NCBI GenBank assembly: GCA_964246015.1
Contig: CAXTPG010000003.1
Location: 38,327-102,326 of the forward strand
Source of the DNA: JBBROS01 sp964246015
GTDB taxonomy: Bacteria; Pseudomonadota; Alphaproteobacteria; Acetobacterales; Acetobacteraceae
Reading direction: 5' to 3'
DNA: 64,000 nt
Shown: positions 7,936 through 16,910 of the stretch, in pieces
Layout of the letters: each line of letters begins with the position of its first letter
Position numbering within the stretch: position 1 is the stretch's first letter
Program-made: the position numbers and the translations under genes
Notes under the pieces: generated by a model
Database searches by the model: none
Told to the model about the DNA's origin: nothing
Seen by the model: only the letters and a program-made list of their open reading frames with translations

Positions 7936-7995
7936 GCCACCCACATGTGAGGCAAGGTGGCCCCCGCCGCAAGGCCCGATTATCGGCGACGGCGG

Positions 7996-10191
7996 CTACT
8001 CCAACTCGTCCAGCGCCGCATGGGCCGCCCGGCGCAGCGCCGCCTCGATCTCCGCCTGGAAATCGCCCTGCTCCGTTGCCGTCGTCCAGGGGTCCATCGT
8101 CGTGCTGATCAGGAAGTCGACGCCTTCCCCGGGCACCGGCGCGACCCCCATCCGGCGGCAGAACGCGTCGACGAAGCCCTGCCCGTATGTCGCCGGGTCG
8201 AACCGGGAACTGGTCAGCACCAGGTCCAGCCCCGCCATGTCCGCCCGCGGCTCGATGATGCTGCACCGGCCGAACACCGCCGCGTTCAGCGCGTTGGCCC
8301 GGGTCAGCGACGTGTTGCCCCTGGGGTTGAGCGCGAAGGCCAGGATCACCTGGTCCGATCCCACCTGCGCGAACAGCCGCCGGGCCACCGCGTCCTGCGC
8401 AAGCCGCGCCTGCAGCGTTGCGTTGTCGAGCGGCACCAGGTCCCGCAGCACCGCCCGTTCGGCCTGCCGCACGCCGGGTGGCGCGCCCGCGCGCTCGGCC
8501 GGGGTCTGGTTGAACGGTGTGATGGTGAAGCGCGAGTCCTCCAGCGCCGCCAGCCGGCAGAACAGCCGCTTGGCCGTCCACATGCACTGGCCCAGGATGC
8601 GGCCGTATCCCGTCCGGTCCGGCCGGATGACCCGGTGCGCCAGCCAGACCGCCGCCGCGGCCGACCCGGGCTTGCTGCCCTCCACGCCGTAGATGCCCAC
8701 CGTCGGCTCCGTCTGGCTGTGGAACACGACGGGCGCGCGCAGGGAGATGGCGTCCCGAAAGGCCGCGTTGCGGTAGCACAGCGCGCCCGCGGGATAGGGG
8801 ATATAGCCGCCCTTGTGCGGATCGACGGTGATGCTGTCGGCCAGCGGCAGCGCCTCGTACTGCGCCTGCACCGCCGGACTCATGGCGTAGGTGGGCACGC
8901 CCCCGTCGTCCTCGGGCTCGCCGGGCTCGCCCTCCCGCAGCATGGACCGGAAATAGCCGCCCCAGGCCGCGTCGGCGTGGATCATGAAATTGAGGCCGCG
9001 CGCCCGGAACCGGTCCCGCAGCGCGACCAGGCCTGCCAGCGGGTCGACCGCGCTCTCCTCCGTGCTGCCGATCACGGCGACGGCGAACAGCACCGGGATG
9101 CGCCGCCGCAGCGCCGCCTCCAGCGTCTCCGCCACGGCCTCCAGGTCCAGCCGCGCATCCTGGTCCACCCGCTGCACCAGCACGGCGTTCTGCCCCAGGC
9201 CCAGCAGGGTCGCCGCCTTCGGCCAGGAATAATGGCTGGTGGCGGGCGCCAGCAGCACCGGCGCCTCCGGCACGTCCGGCATGAAGCTGCGGTAGAACGG
9301 CACCAGCCCGACATGCTGCACCGCGTAGGCGCCCATCACCCGCGCCAGCGTCTCCGGCGCGACGCCCAGGGCCTCCATCGCCCGCGGCAGCCCGGCGACC
9401 ACGTCGAGATCGAGGTTCAGCAGCGACCATGTGTCGAGGCTTGCCAGCCGCGCCGTGCCGCCGCCCCACATCGGCACCTCCAGCCGCCGCGCATCGGCCA
9501 GCTCCGGCGCTTCCCGCAGGGCGGCGCGGGCGGCGACGGCGGCGAACTTCAGGTTGCGGGCGGCCCACAGCGCCTCGATATTCGCGACCGTGCCGCCGCT
9601 GGTGATGTGGCCCCACGGCATGGGGGCCGGGTCGCCGGGGGCGGGTTCGTCGTAGCCCAGCATGCGGCAGAGATCCCGCCCCGCCTCGATCTCGAGCCGG
9701 GTTGTCACCGGGGATGCCTCGGCCGCGACGTTGTTCTGGTTGTACAGCAGCGCCGCGACCAGCCCGACCAGGCCCGGCAACGCCTGGTCCCACAGCATGT
9801 GCCCCTGATAGCGCATGGACGAGAACGGGGCGGACAGGCGCAGCTTGTCCAGCAGCGCCGCCGTCTCCCGCCGGAGCCGGTCGGCGCCGGCCTGGAAGGC
9901 GGGGCTGCGGCGTACGGCCTCGGTCAGGTGCGTCGGGTCTTCGGGGTGGAAACCGCGGCGGAAGGCGGCGTGGCTGTCGATCGCGGCGTCGATCAGCTCG
10001 TGCAGCAGATCGAGGTTCTCGGCCCGCGGGCCCAGGAACCAAGCCTCCGGCGCGCCCCGGCCGCGCCCGCCCAGCCCCAGCGGCCCGGCCAGCGCCGCGT
10101 CCCACGCCGCGCGGCCCTTGCTGCGGCGGGCAGCGAGCGGCCCGGGGGCCGGCTCGGCGGGATCGGCGGGGCTGGCGGGCTTCGACGTCAC
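7996..10191 (-). CDS. large pyridoxal-phosphate-dependent group II decarboxylase
   Basis: This is a fold-type I PLP decarboxylase of about 731 residues, longer than classical glutamate or aromatic amino acid decarboxylases (450-550). Seen are ITSGGTVANIEALWAARN, FMIHADAAWGGYF (PLP-ring aspartate) and the Schiff-base lysine in TVDPHKGGYIPYPAG, which place it in the pyridoxal-deC family. The substrate amino acid cannot be read. I choose GTG at 10191 because AGGAG lies six bases upstream; ATGs at 10236 and 10317 lack such a site, and the latter overlaps the divergent gene. The region after the PLP domain is extended. The 6S-like RNA follows its end. Confidence 0.85.
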   Translation of the reverse strand: MTSKPASPADPAEPAPGPLAARRSKGRAAWDAALAGPLGLGGRGRGAPEAWFLGPRAENLDLLHELIDAAIDSHAAFRRGFHPEDPTHLTEAVRRSPAFQAGADRLRRETAALLDKLRLSAPFSSMRYQGHMLWDQALPGLVGLVAALLYNQNNVAAEASPVTTRLEIEAGRDLCRMLGYDEPAPGDPAPMPWGHITSGGTVANIEALWAARNLKFAAVAARAALREAPELADARRLEVPMWGGGTARLASLDTWSLLNLDLDVVAGLPRAMEALGVAPETLARVMGAYAVQHVGLVPFYRSFMPDVPEAPVLLAPATSHYSWPKAATLLGLGQNAVLVQRVDQDARLDLEAVAETLEAALRRRIPVLFAVAVIGSTEESAVDPLAGLVALRDRFRARGLNFMIHADAAWGGYFRSMLREGEPGEPEDDGGVPTYAMSPAVQAQYEALPLADSITVDPHKGGYIPYPAGALCYRNAAFRDAISLRAPVVFHSQTEPTVGIYGVEGSKPGSAAAAVWLAHRVIRPDRTGYGRILGQCMWTAKRLFCRLAALEDSRFTITPFNQTPAERAGAPPGVRQAERAVLRDLVPLDNATLQARLAQDAVARRLFAQVGSDQVILAFALNPRGNTSLTRANALNAAVFGRCSIIEPRADMAGLDLVLTSSRFDPATYGQGFVDAFCRRMGVAPVPGEGVDFLISTTMDPWTTATEQGDFQAEIEAALRRAAHAALDELE

Positions 10192-10279
10192 GGGCACTCC
10201 TGGATCGTGATCGCCCGCACCCTCGCACGCCGCCATGACGAGTTGCAGGGGGTGCGGCGTTTCATGGTAACCAGCAGGC

Positions 10280-11167
10280 ATGAACGAACCCGGGCGCACG
10301 GCCCTCCTCGTGGTCAATGCGCATAGCCGGGGCGGGCGGGAGCCGGAGGCCTATATCCGCGCGCTCGAGGCCGGAGGCATGACGCTGATCCGGCGGGAGT
10401 GCCTGAAGCGCGACAAGCTGGCCGAGCTGATCCGATCGGTGAAGCACGATGTCGATTGCGTGGTGCTGGGCGGCGGCGACGGCACCATCAGCGGCGCGGC
10501 GGTCGCGCTGCGCGACACCGGCCTGCCGCTGGGCATCCTGCCGATGGGCACGGCGAACGACCTGGCCCGCACGCTGAACATCCCGACGGAGCCCGAGGCG
10601 GCGGCGGCCGTGATCCTGGACGGCGCGACGCGCAAGATCGACGTCGGCAGCGTCAACGGCCAGCTTTTCTTCAACGTCGCCAGCGTGGGCCTCACGGTCG
10701 AGATCACGCGACGGCTGACCCGCGCCACCAAGCGCCGCTTCGGCCGCCTCGCCTACCCGCTTGCCGCTTTGAAGGTGCTGATGGGGCATAAGCGGTTCAG
10801 CGCGATCATCCGCTGCGGCGCGACCATTCATCGGGTCCGCACCATGCAGATCACCGTCGGCAACGGCCGCTTCTACGGTGGCGGAATGGTGGTGGCCGAG
10901 GCCGCCGCCATCGACGACCGCCTGCTGGACGTCTACAGCCTGGAGCCTTCGTCACGCTGGCGGCTGCTGATGATGGCGCGCGCCTTCCGCGATGGCCGGC
11001 ATGACGAGCTCGCCGAGGTCCGCACGGCCCGCAGCCCCGTCGTCGAGGTCGTGACCCGGCTCCCGCAATCGATCAGCGCGGACGGGGAGATCGTCACCGT
11101 GACGCCGGCCCGCTTCAGCGTGCTGCCCGAGGCGGTGACCGTGTACGCGCCGCCGCCCCCCGGATGA
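10280..11167 (+). CDS. diacylglycerol kinase-family lipid kinase
   Basis: This is a 295-residue YegS/DgkB-type kinase that phosphorylates a lipid such as diacylglycerol. The nucleotide-binding motif VVLGGGDGTISGAA (about 58-71), LPMGTANDLART and a C-terminal QSISADGEIV typical of the family are present. It shares an ATGA start/stop overlap with the PAP2 phosphatase that follows, so a kinase and a phosphatase of lipid phosphates are coupled. The start is close to the divergent decarboxylase, leaving about 88 bases for two promoters. Confidence 0.88.
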   Translation: MNEPGRTALLVVNAHSRGGREPEAYIRALEAGGMTLIRRECLKRDKLAELIRSVKHDVDCVVLGGGDGTISGAAVALRDTGLPLGILPMGTANDLARTLNIPTEPEAAAAVILDGATRKIDVGSVNGQLFFNVASVGLTVEITRRLTRATKRRFGRLAYPLAALKVLMGHKRFSAIIRCGATIHRVRTMQITVGNGRFYGGGMVVAEAAAIDDRLLDVYSLEPSSRWRLLMMARAFRDGRHDELAEVRTARSPVVEVVTRLPQSISADGEIVTVTPARFSVLPEAVTVYAPPPPG

Positions 11168-11760
11168 CGCTGATCCTGGCAGGGCTCGCCGCGGCCTTCG
11201 TCGCCCTGCTGCTGCTGGTGCGGCAGGGCGGACCGGTCGTGGTGCTGGACGGGCTGGTGCAGGCGGGTCTCGCGCCGCTGCGGGTGCGGCCGGTCCTGGC
11301 CGGGTTCGATTGGCTGACCCAGTCCGGCACGGGCGGCACTGGCGCGGCGGTGGCGCTCGCCGCCTCCGGCCTGCTGTGGTCGTCGGGCCGGGGCGGGTTG
11401 GTGGGGCCGCTTTGGCTCGCCTTCGTGGGGGCCGAGGCGACGACCTGGTCCGTCAAGTTCCTCACCGCCCGCGCCCGGCCGCCCTTCCTGGACGGCTTGA
11501 CCGCCGCATCCCCCTCCTTCCCCAGCGCGCACGCGACCGTCGCCGTCGCCGTCTACGGCTTCGTCGCCCTGGCCGTCGCCGCGGCGGCGCCCGAGCGCTG
11601 GCGGACCGAAATCTTCGCCGCCGCCGCCGTTCTGGTCGTGCTGATCGCCTTCAGCCGCCTGGTGCTGAGCCTCCACTATCTCAGCGACGTGGTGGGCGGC
11701 ATGATCGTCGGCGGCTTCTGGCTGCTGCTGGCGTGGCGGCTGGCGCATTCCTCCGCTTGA
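11164..11760 (+). CDS. PAP2-family membrane phosphatase
   Basis: This is a 198-residue integral membrane phosphatase with about five or six hydrophobic segments. The three PAP2 signatures are complete: KFLTARARP (about 97-105), the PSFPSAHAT block (about 116) and SRLVLSLHYLSD (about 160-171) with catalytic His and Asp. It most likely dephosphorylates phosphatidate or an undecaprenyl pyrophosphate-like lipid. It overlaps the lipid kinase by ATGA, so the pair may set the ratio of lipid to lipid phosphate. Confidence 0.87.
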   Translation: MTLILAGLAAAFVALLLLVRQGGPVVVLDGLVQAGLAPLRVRPVLAGFDWLTQSGTGGTGAAVALAASGLLWSSGRGGLVGPLWLAFVGAEATTWSVKFLTARARPPFLDGLTAASPSFPSAHATVAVAVYGFVALAVAAAAPERWRTEIFAAAAVLVVLIAFSRLVLSLHYLSDVVGGMIVGGFWLLLAWRLAHSSA

Positions 11761-11784
11761 TTCCGGGCCGGCCTCGCCCGTAGC

Positions 11785-12438
11785 GTGGCTGTCATGATCC
11801 GCGACCGCACCGCAGCATCGCTGTTCGGCATCGTCCTGTATCCTTCGGTCGAGCCGATCGACCTGGGCGCGACGTTCGGCGTGCTGTCCATGGCGCGGCG
11901 GCTGCTGCCCGGCGTGCGCGCCGTCACGCTTGCGGCCCAGGCCGGGGAGGTCGTGCTTGCGGGGGGCCTGCGCGTCATGGCCGAGCACGCCCTGCCCTCC
12001 GCGCCGTTCCTGGATGTCGTCATCGTCACAGGCGGCGCGGGTTGGCCCGAGGCGTCGGCGGACCCGGCGATGCTTGCGTTCCTGCGGCGGCGCCCGGCGG
12101 GGATCGTCGCTTCGGTGTGCACCGGGGCCATGATCCTGCAGGCGGCCGGGCTGCTGGCGGGGAAGGCGGCGACGACACGGCGGGTGGCGCTGGGGGCGGA
12201 GGCGCAGTCGCCGCTGTCGCGCCTGGATGACGGCCGGGAGGCGCTGGTGGTCGATGCCGGCGACGTCGTGACCGGCGGCGGCGTGTCCCTGGCGGCGGAT
12301 GCCACGCTGCACCTGCTCGGCCGCCTGTACGGGGAGGAGGCGGCGCAGGATGTCGCGCGCGCCATCGAGTACGACCGTGCCTGGGCCGCCAACCGCGCGG
12401 CGCTGCCCACCCTTGTTCCAACCGCCGAGGCCGCATGA
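11785..12438 (+). CDS. DJ-1/PfpI-family protein
   Basis: This is a 217-residue glutamine-amidotransferase-like protein of the kind found as the N-terminal domain of GlxA-type AraC regulators, but with no helix-turn-helix domain attached. The nucleophile elbow is ASVCTGAMIL with the reactive cysteine near residue 112, and VTGGAGWPEA precedes it. Members include isonitrile hydratases, and the role here is unknown. Translation can begin at GTG 11785 or ATG 11794. Its stop overlaps the start of the molybdopterin oxidoreductase (ATGA), which ties the two together. Confidence 0.8.
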   Translation: MAVMIRDRTAASLFGIVLYPSVEPIDLGATFGVLSMARRLLPGVRAVTLAAQAGEVVLAGGLRVMAEHALPSAPFLDVVIVTGGAGWPEASADPAMLAFLRRRPAGIVASVCTGAMILQAAGLLAGKAATTRRVALGAEAQSPLSRLDDGREALVVDAGDVVTGGGVSLAADATLHLLGRLYGEEAAQDVARAIEYDRAWAANRAALPTLVPTAEAA

Positions 12439-14549
12439 CCCTGGACGTCCGCAACAGCGTCTGCCCGCACGACTGCCCCAGCACCTGCGCACTGGAGGTG
12501 AACATCCACGCCGACGACGGCGGGGGCCGCCGGATCGGGACCCTGCGCGGCGCCCGCGACAACACGTACACGGCCGGCGTGATCTGCGCGAAGGTCGCCC
12601 GGTATGCCGAGCGCATCCACCACCCCGGCCGCCTGACGCGCCCGCTGATCCGCACGGGACCCAAGGGCAGCGGGCAATTCCGCGAGGCCACCTGGGACGA
12701 GGCGCTGGACCGCACCGCCGCCGCCTTCACCGACATCGCGGCCCGGCACGGCCCGGCCGCCATCTGGCCCTATTTCTTCGCCGGGACGATGGGGCTGGTG
12801 CAGCGCGACGGCATCCAGCGGTTGCGGCACGTGATGCGCTACTCCCGCCAGCACAGCACCATCTGCTCGACGGCGCAGGAGATGGGCTGGATGGCGGGCT
12901 TCGGGAAATATGGCGGCCCGGACCCGCGGGAGATGGCGGACGCGGACCTCATCGTCATGTGGGGCGGCAACCCCGTGTCGACCCAGGTCAACGTCATGAC
13001 CCATGTGACGCGGGCCCGGAAGGAGCGGGGGGCGCAGTTCGTCGTCGTCGATCCCTATCGGACGCCCACGGCCGCGGCCGCCGACCTGCATCTGGCCGTG
13101 CGCCCCGGCACCGATGCCGCCCTCGCCTGCGCCGTCATGCACGTCGCTTTCCGGGACGGGTATGCGGACCGCGCCTACATGGACGCCCACACCGACGTGC
13201 CGGAGCGGCTGGAGGCGCATCTGCGGGAGCGGGGCCCGGCGTGGGCCAGCGGCATCACCGGGCTGTCGGTCGCCGAGATCGAGCACTTCGCCGCCCTGTA
13301 TTGCCGGACCGATCGGGCGTTCCTGCGGATCGGCTACGGCTTTGCCCGCAGCCGCAACGGCTCCGTGTCGATGCACGCCGTCACCTGCCTGCCGGCGGTG
13401 ACCGGCAAGTGGGGGACCAGGGGCGCCGGCGCGTTCTGGAACAACCGCGGGACCGGCATCTATCATTGGGACAAGACGCTGATCGAGGGGCTGGACGCGG
13501 TCGATCCCGGCGTCCGGATGATGGACATGAGCCGCATCGGCGCCGTCCTGACCGGCGACCGGACGGAGCTGAAGGACGGCCCCCCGGTCCACGCCCTGTT
13601 CATCCAGAACACCAACCCCGTCGTCGTCGCCCCGGACAGCACCCGCGTCCGCCGCGGGTTCCTGCGCGACGACCTGTTCACCGTCGTGCACGAGCAGTTC
13701 ATGACCGAAACCGCTGAAATGGCGGACGTCGTGCTGCCCGCGACCATGTTCCTGGAGCACGACGACCTCTATGGCGCCGGGGGGCACACGCATATCCAGA
13801 TCGGGCCCAAGCTGATCGAGCCGCCGGGGGAGTGCCGCAGCAACCATGAGGTGTTGCAGGGGCTGGCGACACGGCTGGGCGCCCGCCATCGCGGTTTCGA
13901 CATGACGGCGATGGAGATCGTGGATGCGACCCTGCGCGCATCCGGCTGGCCCGGCGCCGAGGCGGTGATCGCCGCCAAGTGGATCGACGCCGTCGACAGC
14001 TTCGAGAACAGCCATTTCCTGACGGGCTTCGGCTGGCCCGACAAGCGGTTCCGCTTCGCGCCGGACTGGGCCGGGCTGGGACCGAACGCGGCGGGGATGC
14101 CGGCCTTGCCGGATCATTGGGCCGCGACGGATGCGGCGACCACGTACCATCCGTTCCGCCTGGTCGCCGCCCCGGCCCGCAACTTCCTGAACACGAGCTT
14201 CACCGAGACGCCCAGCAGCCGGAAGCGCGAGGGCCGCCCCACGGCGCTGATCCACCCCGCCGATGCCGAGTGCCTGGGGGTGGTCGACGGCGGCCGGGTC
14301 GTGCTGGGCAATCGCCAGGGCGAGGTCATGGTCGACGTGCGCATCGCCGACGGCATGCAGCCCGGCACCATCGTCGTGGAAAGCGTGTGGCCGAATGCCG
14401 ATTTCGCGCACGGCATGGGGATCAACGTGCTGACGAGCGACGCGCCGGCGTCCCCCAACGGCGGCGCCGTGTTCCACGACACGGCGGTATGGGTGCGGGC
14501 GCTGACGGCGGTGCAGACGACGGGGGCGGATCTGCTGGCGGCCGAGTAG
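12435..14549 (+). CDS. molybdopterin-dependent oxidoreductase (DMSO reductase family)
   Basis: This is a 704-residue single-subunit Mo/W-bisPGD oxidoreductase. The N-terminal 4Fe-4S ligands are C10, C14, C18 and C51 (SVCPHDCPSTC and VICAK). The molybdopterin and dinucleotide-binding domains follow, with WGGNPVSTQ near residue 180 and a C-terminal LIHPADAECLGVVDGGRV beta-barrel. It has no Tat signal, so it is cytoplasmic like formate dehydrogenase alpha or nitrate reductase-type enzymes. No partner subunit gene is adjacent and the substrate is unknown. It is coupled to the DJ-1-like gene. Confidence 0.85.
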   Translation: MTLDVRNSVCPHDCPSTCALEVNIHADDGGGRRIGTLRGARDNTYTAGVICAKVARYAERIHHPGRLTRPLIRTGPKGSGQFREATWDEALDRTAAAFTDIAARHGPAAIWPYFFAGTMGLVQRDGIQRLRHVMRYSRQHSTICSTAQEMGWMAGFGKYGGPDPREMADADLIVMWGGNPVSTQVNVMTHVTRARKERGAQFVVVDPYRTPTAAAADLHLAVRPGTDAALACAVMHVAFRDGYADRAYMDAHTDVPERLEAHLRERGPAWASGITGLSVAEIEHFAALYCRTDRAFLRIGYGFARSRNGSVSMHAVTCLPAVTGKWGTRGAGAFWNNRGTGIYHWDKTLIEGLDAVDPGVRMMDMSRIGAVLTGDRTELKDGPPVHALFIQNTNPVVVAPDSTRVRRGFLRDDLFTVVHEQFMTETAEMADVVLPATMFLEHDDLYGAGGHTHIQIGPKLIEPPGECRSNHEVLQGLATRLGARHRGFDMTAMEIVDATLRASGWPGAEAVIAAKWIDAVDSFENSHFLTGFGWPDKRFRFAPDWAGLGPNAAGMPALPDHWAATDAATTYHPFRLVAAPARNFLNTSFTETPSSRKREGRPTALIHPADAECLGVVDGGRVVLGNRQGEVMVDVRIADGMQPGTIVVESVWPNADFAHGMGINVLTSDAPASPNGGAVFHDTAVWVRALTAVQTTGADLLAAE

Positions 14550-14620
14550 ATGCACTCGGGTGCTACGAAGAATGACAGGCTCTGCGCTTGAGGCGGCGGG
14601 GAACGCTGCGCTCGTCCGCC

Positions 14621-15004
14621 CTATGCCGCGTGCGCCTGCAGATCCTCCAGCCGGCACCAAGCCAACGCCGCCTCATGCGTCGCCCGCAGCACCACGCGGG
14701 GCGCGCAGCCGGCCTCCAGCGCCTCGGCCCAGCGGGGTGCGCACAGGCACCACTGGTCGCCGGCCACCAGCCCCGGGAAGCCGTACTGCGGATGCGGCGT
14801 GCTGAGGTCATTGCCGCGGTCCCGGCTGAAGGCCAGGAACTCGGCCGTCATCACCGCGCACACCGTGTGGCTGCCCACGTCCTGCGGTCCCGTCTCGCAG
14901 CAGCCCGTCCGCGTGAAACCGGTCCGAGGGTCCAGCGAGCACATTTCCAGCACGCCGCCCAGCACGTTGCGCGCCCGGCCGCTCCCGGTGCTGTCGAGGG
15001 GCAT
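14621..15004 (-). CDS. DUF2237 family protein
   Basis: This is a 127-residue soluble protein with the DUF2237 hallmarks: NVLGGVLEMCSLDPRTGF, the CCETGPQDVGSHTVCAVMT block with its cysteine pair, EFLAFSRDRGNDLSTP, and a C-terminal WCLCAPRWAEA. The several conserved cysteines suggest metal or redox chemistry, but no function is established for the family. It is followed at 15009 by the end of the aldolase gene on the same strand and may be the last gene of that unit. Confidence 0.85.
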   Translation of the reverse strand: MPLDSTGSGRARNVLGGVLEMCSLDPRTGFTRTGCCETGPQDVGSHTVCAVMTAEFLAFSRDRGNDLSTPHPQYGFPGLVAGDQWCLCAPRWAEALEAGCAPRVVLRATHEAALAWCRLEDLQAHAA

Positions 15005-15008
15005 AGCC

Positions 15009-15791
15009 CTAGTCCTCCAACGCCCGGCGCACGCCCGTGGTCCAGGCCCCGGCCGCCGCCGCCAGGAAGCCGATATCGGTCTGCGTCGTCAGGAACAGCG
15101 CGCCGCGCCGCACCGCCGCCGCCTGGCGCGCGACATCGCGGTTGCCGCCGCAGCCCGCGAAGATGCCGTGCCGGCGCGCCGCGGCGATCACGCGGTCCTG
15201 CGCGTCGATGATGGCCGGGTCGTCGAACTGCCCGGGCTTTCCCATGTTCGCCAGCAGGTCGTTGCTGCCGACATGCAGCACGTCGATCCCGGGCACGGCG
15301 GCGATCTCATCCACGTTGGCCAGGCCCTCCGTCGTCTCGATCATCAGCACCAGCAGGCAGACCGCGTTCAGTTGCGGCACGCTTTCGGTCAGCGGGACCG
15401 CACGATAGTCGAAATGCGGGTAGCCGCCCACCACGGACCGGGTTCCGATGGGCGCGAACTTGCAGACATCGACCGCGCGCCGGGCCTGGGCGGCGGTGCT
15501 CACGTCGGGATAGACGATCCCGGTCACGCCGTTGTCCAGCAGCAGCGACACGTCGGGGTCGTCGATGCCGCGCACCCGCACCAGCGGGGCGACGCCGATC
15601 GCGAGCGCCACCTGGGCGATGTGGATGATCGTCTCGATCCCGAACACCGAGTGCTGCGTGTCGATGAAGATGAAGTCGTGCCCGGTCGCCTTCGCGATCC
15701 GCGCGATGTCGCCGGAGCGGCCCATCCGGACGGTCATGCCCAGCGACGCCTCGCCCCGTTCCATGCGGGCGCGGACGGGGTTGACGAGCAC
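15009..15791 (-). CDS. HpcH/HpaI-family aldolase
   Basis: This is a 260-residue class II metal-dependent aldolase of the HpcH/HpaI and citrate-lyase-beta superfamily. It cleaves 2-keto-3-deoxy or 4-hydroxy-2-oxo acids to pyruvate and an aldehyde. Seen are FIFIDTQHSVFG (catalytic His), LVRVRGIDDPD, MIETTEGLANVDEI (metal-binding Glu) and VGSNDLLANMG (metal-binding Asp). The start is a GTG at 15791, five bases after the stop of the solute-binding protein, so they form an operon. It is one of several enzymes here suited to breaking down ring-cleavage acids. Confidence 0.85.
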   Translation of the reverse strand: MLVNPVRARMERGEASLGMTVRMGRSGDIARIAKATGHDFIFIDTQHSVFGIETIIHIAQVALAIGVAPLVRVRGIDDPDVSLLLDNGVTGIVYPDVSTAAQARRAVDVCKFAPIGTRSVVGGYPHFDYRAVPLTESVPQLNAVCLLVLMIETTEGLANVDEIAAVPGIDVLHVGSNDLLANMGKPGQFDDPAIIDAQDRVIAAARRHGIFAGCGGNRDVARQAAAVRRGALFLTTQTDIGFLAAAAGAWTTGVRRALED

Positions 15792-15796
15792 CGCCG

Positions 15797-16807
15797 TCAG
15801 CTCCCGTCCAGGTGGTGCGCCTCGGGCAGGAACATGTCCTTCCAGGAGTTCGGCATGGTCTTGATGCGGCCGGTGTCGTGCATGAAGCGCACCATCGTCA
15901 TCATGTTGGCGGGGGTCGGCGTATAGACGATATCGGGGTCCGTGATCATCGCCACCAGCTCCTCCGCGGTGCTGCGCTTGTCGCCCGACAGAGTGCGGTA
16001 GATCTCGGCCGCCTCGGTCGGGCGGGCGCGGATGAAGGCGTTGGCGTCCTCGTGCGCCGCGAACACGGCGCGGCAGATGGTCGGGTTCGCCTTCTGGAAC
16101 GCCTCGGTCGTCACCTGGATCCCGTTCGTGTGCGGGCCGCCCAGCAGGTCGTAGGTCTTGAGGATGGGGCGCATTCCGGCCGCCAGTTCGTAGTACTGGA
16201 ACGGCGCCACGCAGAAATGGGTCGTGATCTCGGACCGGCCGGACAGCATCGCGATGAGGGCGTCGGGGTGGCCCAGGCTCACCGTCAGCGGATCCAGCCG
16301 CTCATATTCGGCGCGCCCCCACTGTTTGGCGGCCGCCATCTGCAGCATCATCGCCTGCAACGAGATCTTCTGCGTCGGCACCGCGACCCGGTCCGATTGG
16401 CCGAGATCCACGATCGACTTCACGGCCGGGTTCCGGGTCATCAGCACGTATGGCATCGACTGCACGGTGCACAGCGCCCGCACGGGCCGCGAGGTGCGGG
16501 ACGTCCGCTCCCACAGCGTCGCCAGCGCGGGGGTGGCGATGTTCACGAACTCCATGTTTCCGCTCAGCAGCGCCTCGTTCAGCGCGCCCGGGCCGGACAT
16601 CGACGTCCATTCGACCTTCAGCGCCGGCAATCCGCCGGATGCGGCGTGCTTCTCGATCAGCCGCAGCGATTCCATCACCATCTGCGGCAGGAACGGCAGG
16701 CCGTACTGCTTCCCCAGGCGGATCTGCGCCACCTCGGCCTGCGCCGAATGCCCCAGCGCGGGTGCCGCGAGCACCCCGCCCAGCGCCGCGCGTCGTGTCA
16801 GGACCAT
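15797..16807 (-). CDS. ABC-type solute-binding protein (NMT1/SsuA-like)
   Basis: This is a 336-residue exported binding protein. The N terminus MVLTRRAALGGVLAAPALGHSAQA is a twin-arginine/Sec-type signal with an Ala-x-Ala cleavage site. The body (LRLGKQ-type start, DLGQSDRVAVPTQ, GRSEITTHFC, PAFQ-like YYELA) resembles taurine, nitrate or pyrimidine-precursor binding proteins. I start at ATG 16807; an upstream extension to 17068 would run across the divergent gene. No permease or ATPase is next to it, so it must use a transporter encoded elsewhere or act as a sensor partner. Confidence 0.78.
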   Translation of the reverse strand: MVLTRRAALGGVLAAPALGHSAQAEVAQIRLGKQYGLPFLPQMVMESLRLIEKHAASGGLPALKVEWTSMSGPGALNEALLSGNMEFVNIATPALATLWERTSRTSRPVRALCTVQSMPYVLMTRNPAVKSIVDLGQSDRVAVPTQKISLQAMMLQMAAAKQWGRAEYERLDPLTVSLGHPDALIAMLSGRSEITTHFCVAPFQYYELAAGMRPILKTYDLLGGPHTNGIQVTTEAFQKANPTICRAVFAAHEDANAFIRARPTEAAEIYRTLSGDKRSTAEELVAMITDPDIVYTPTPANMMTMVRFMHDTGRIKTMPNSWKDMFLPEAHHLDGS

Positions 16808-16910
16808 GGACGTCTCCGATTTTTGCGACACTCTCCGCCTGCCCGGCGCGGTTTGGCAAGGCCGCCGGACCGGCGCATGATGACGACGCCCGAACCCGAC
16901 GGAGACCGTC

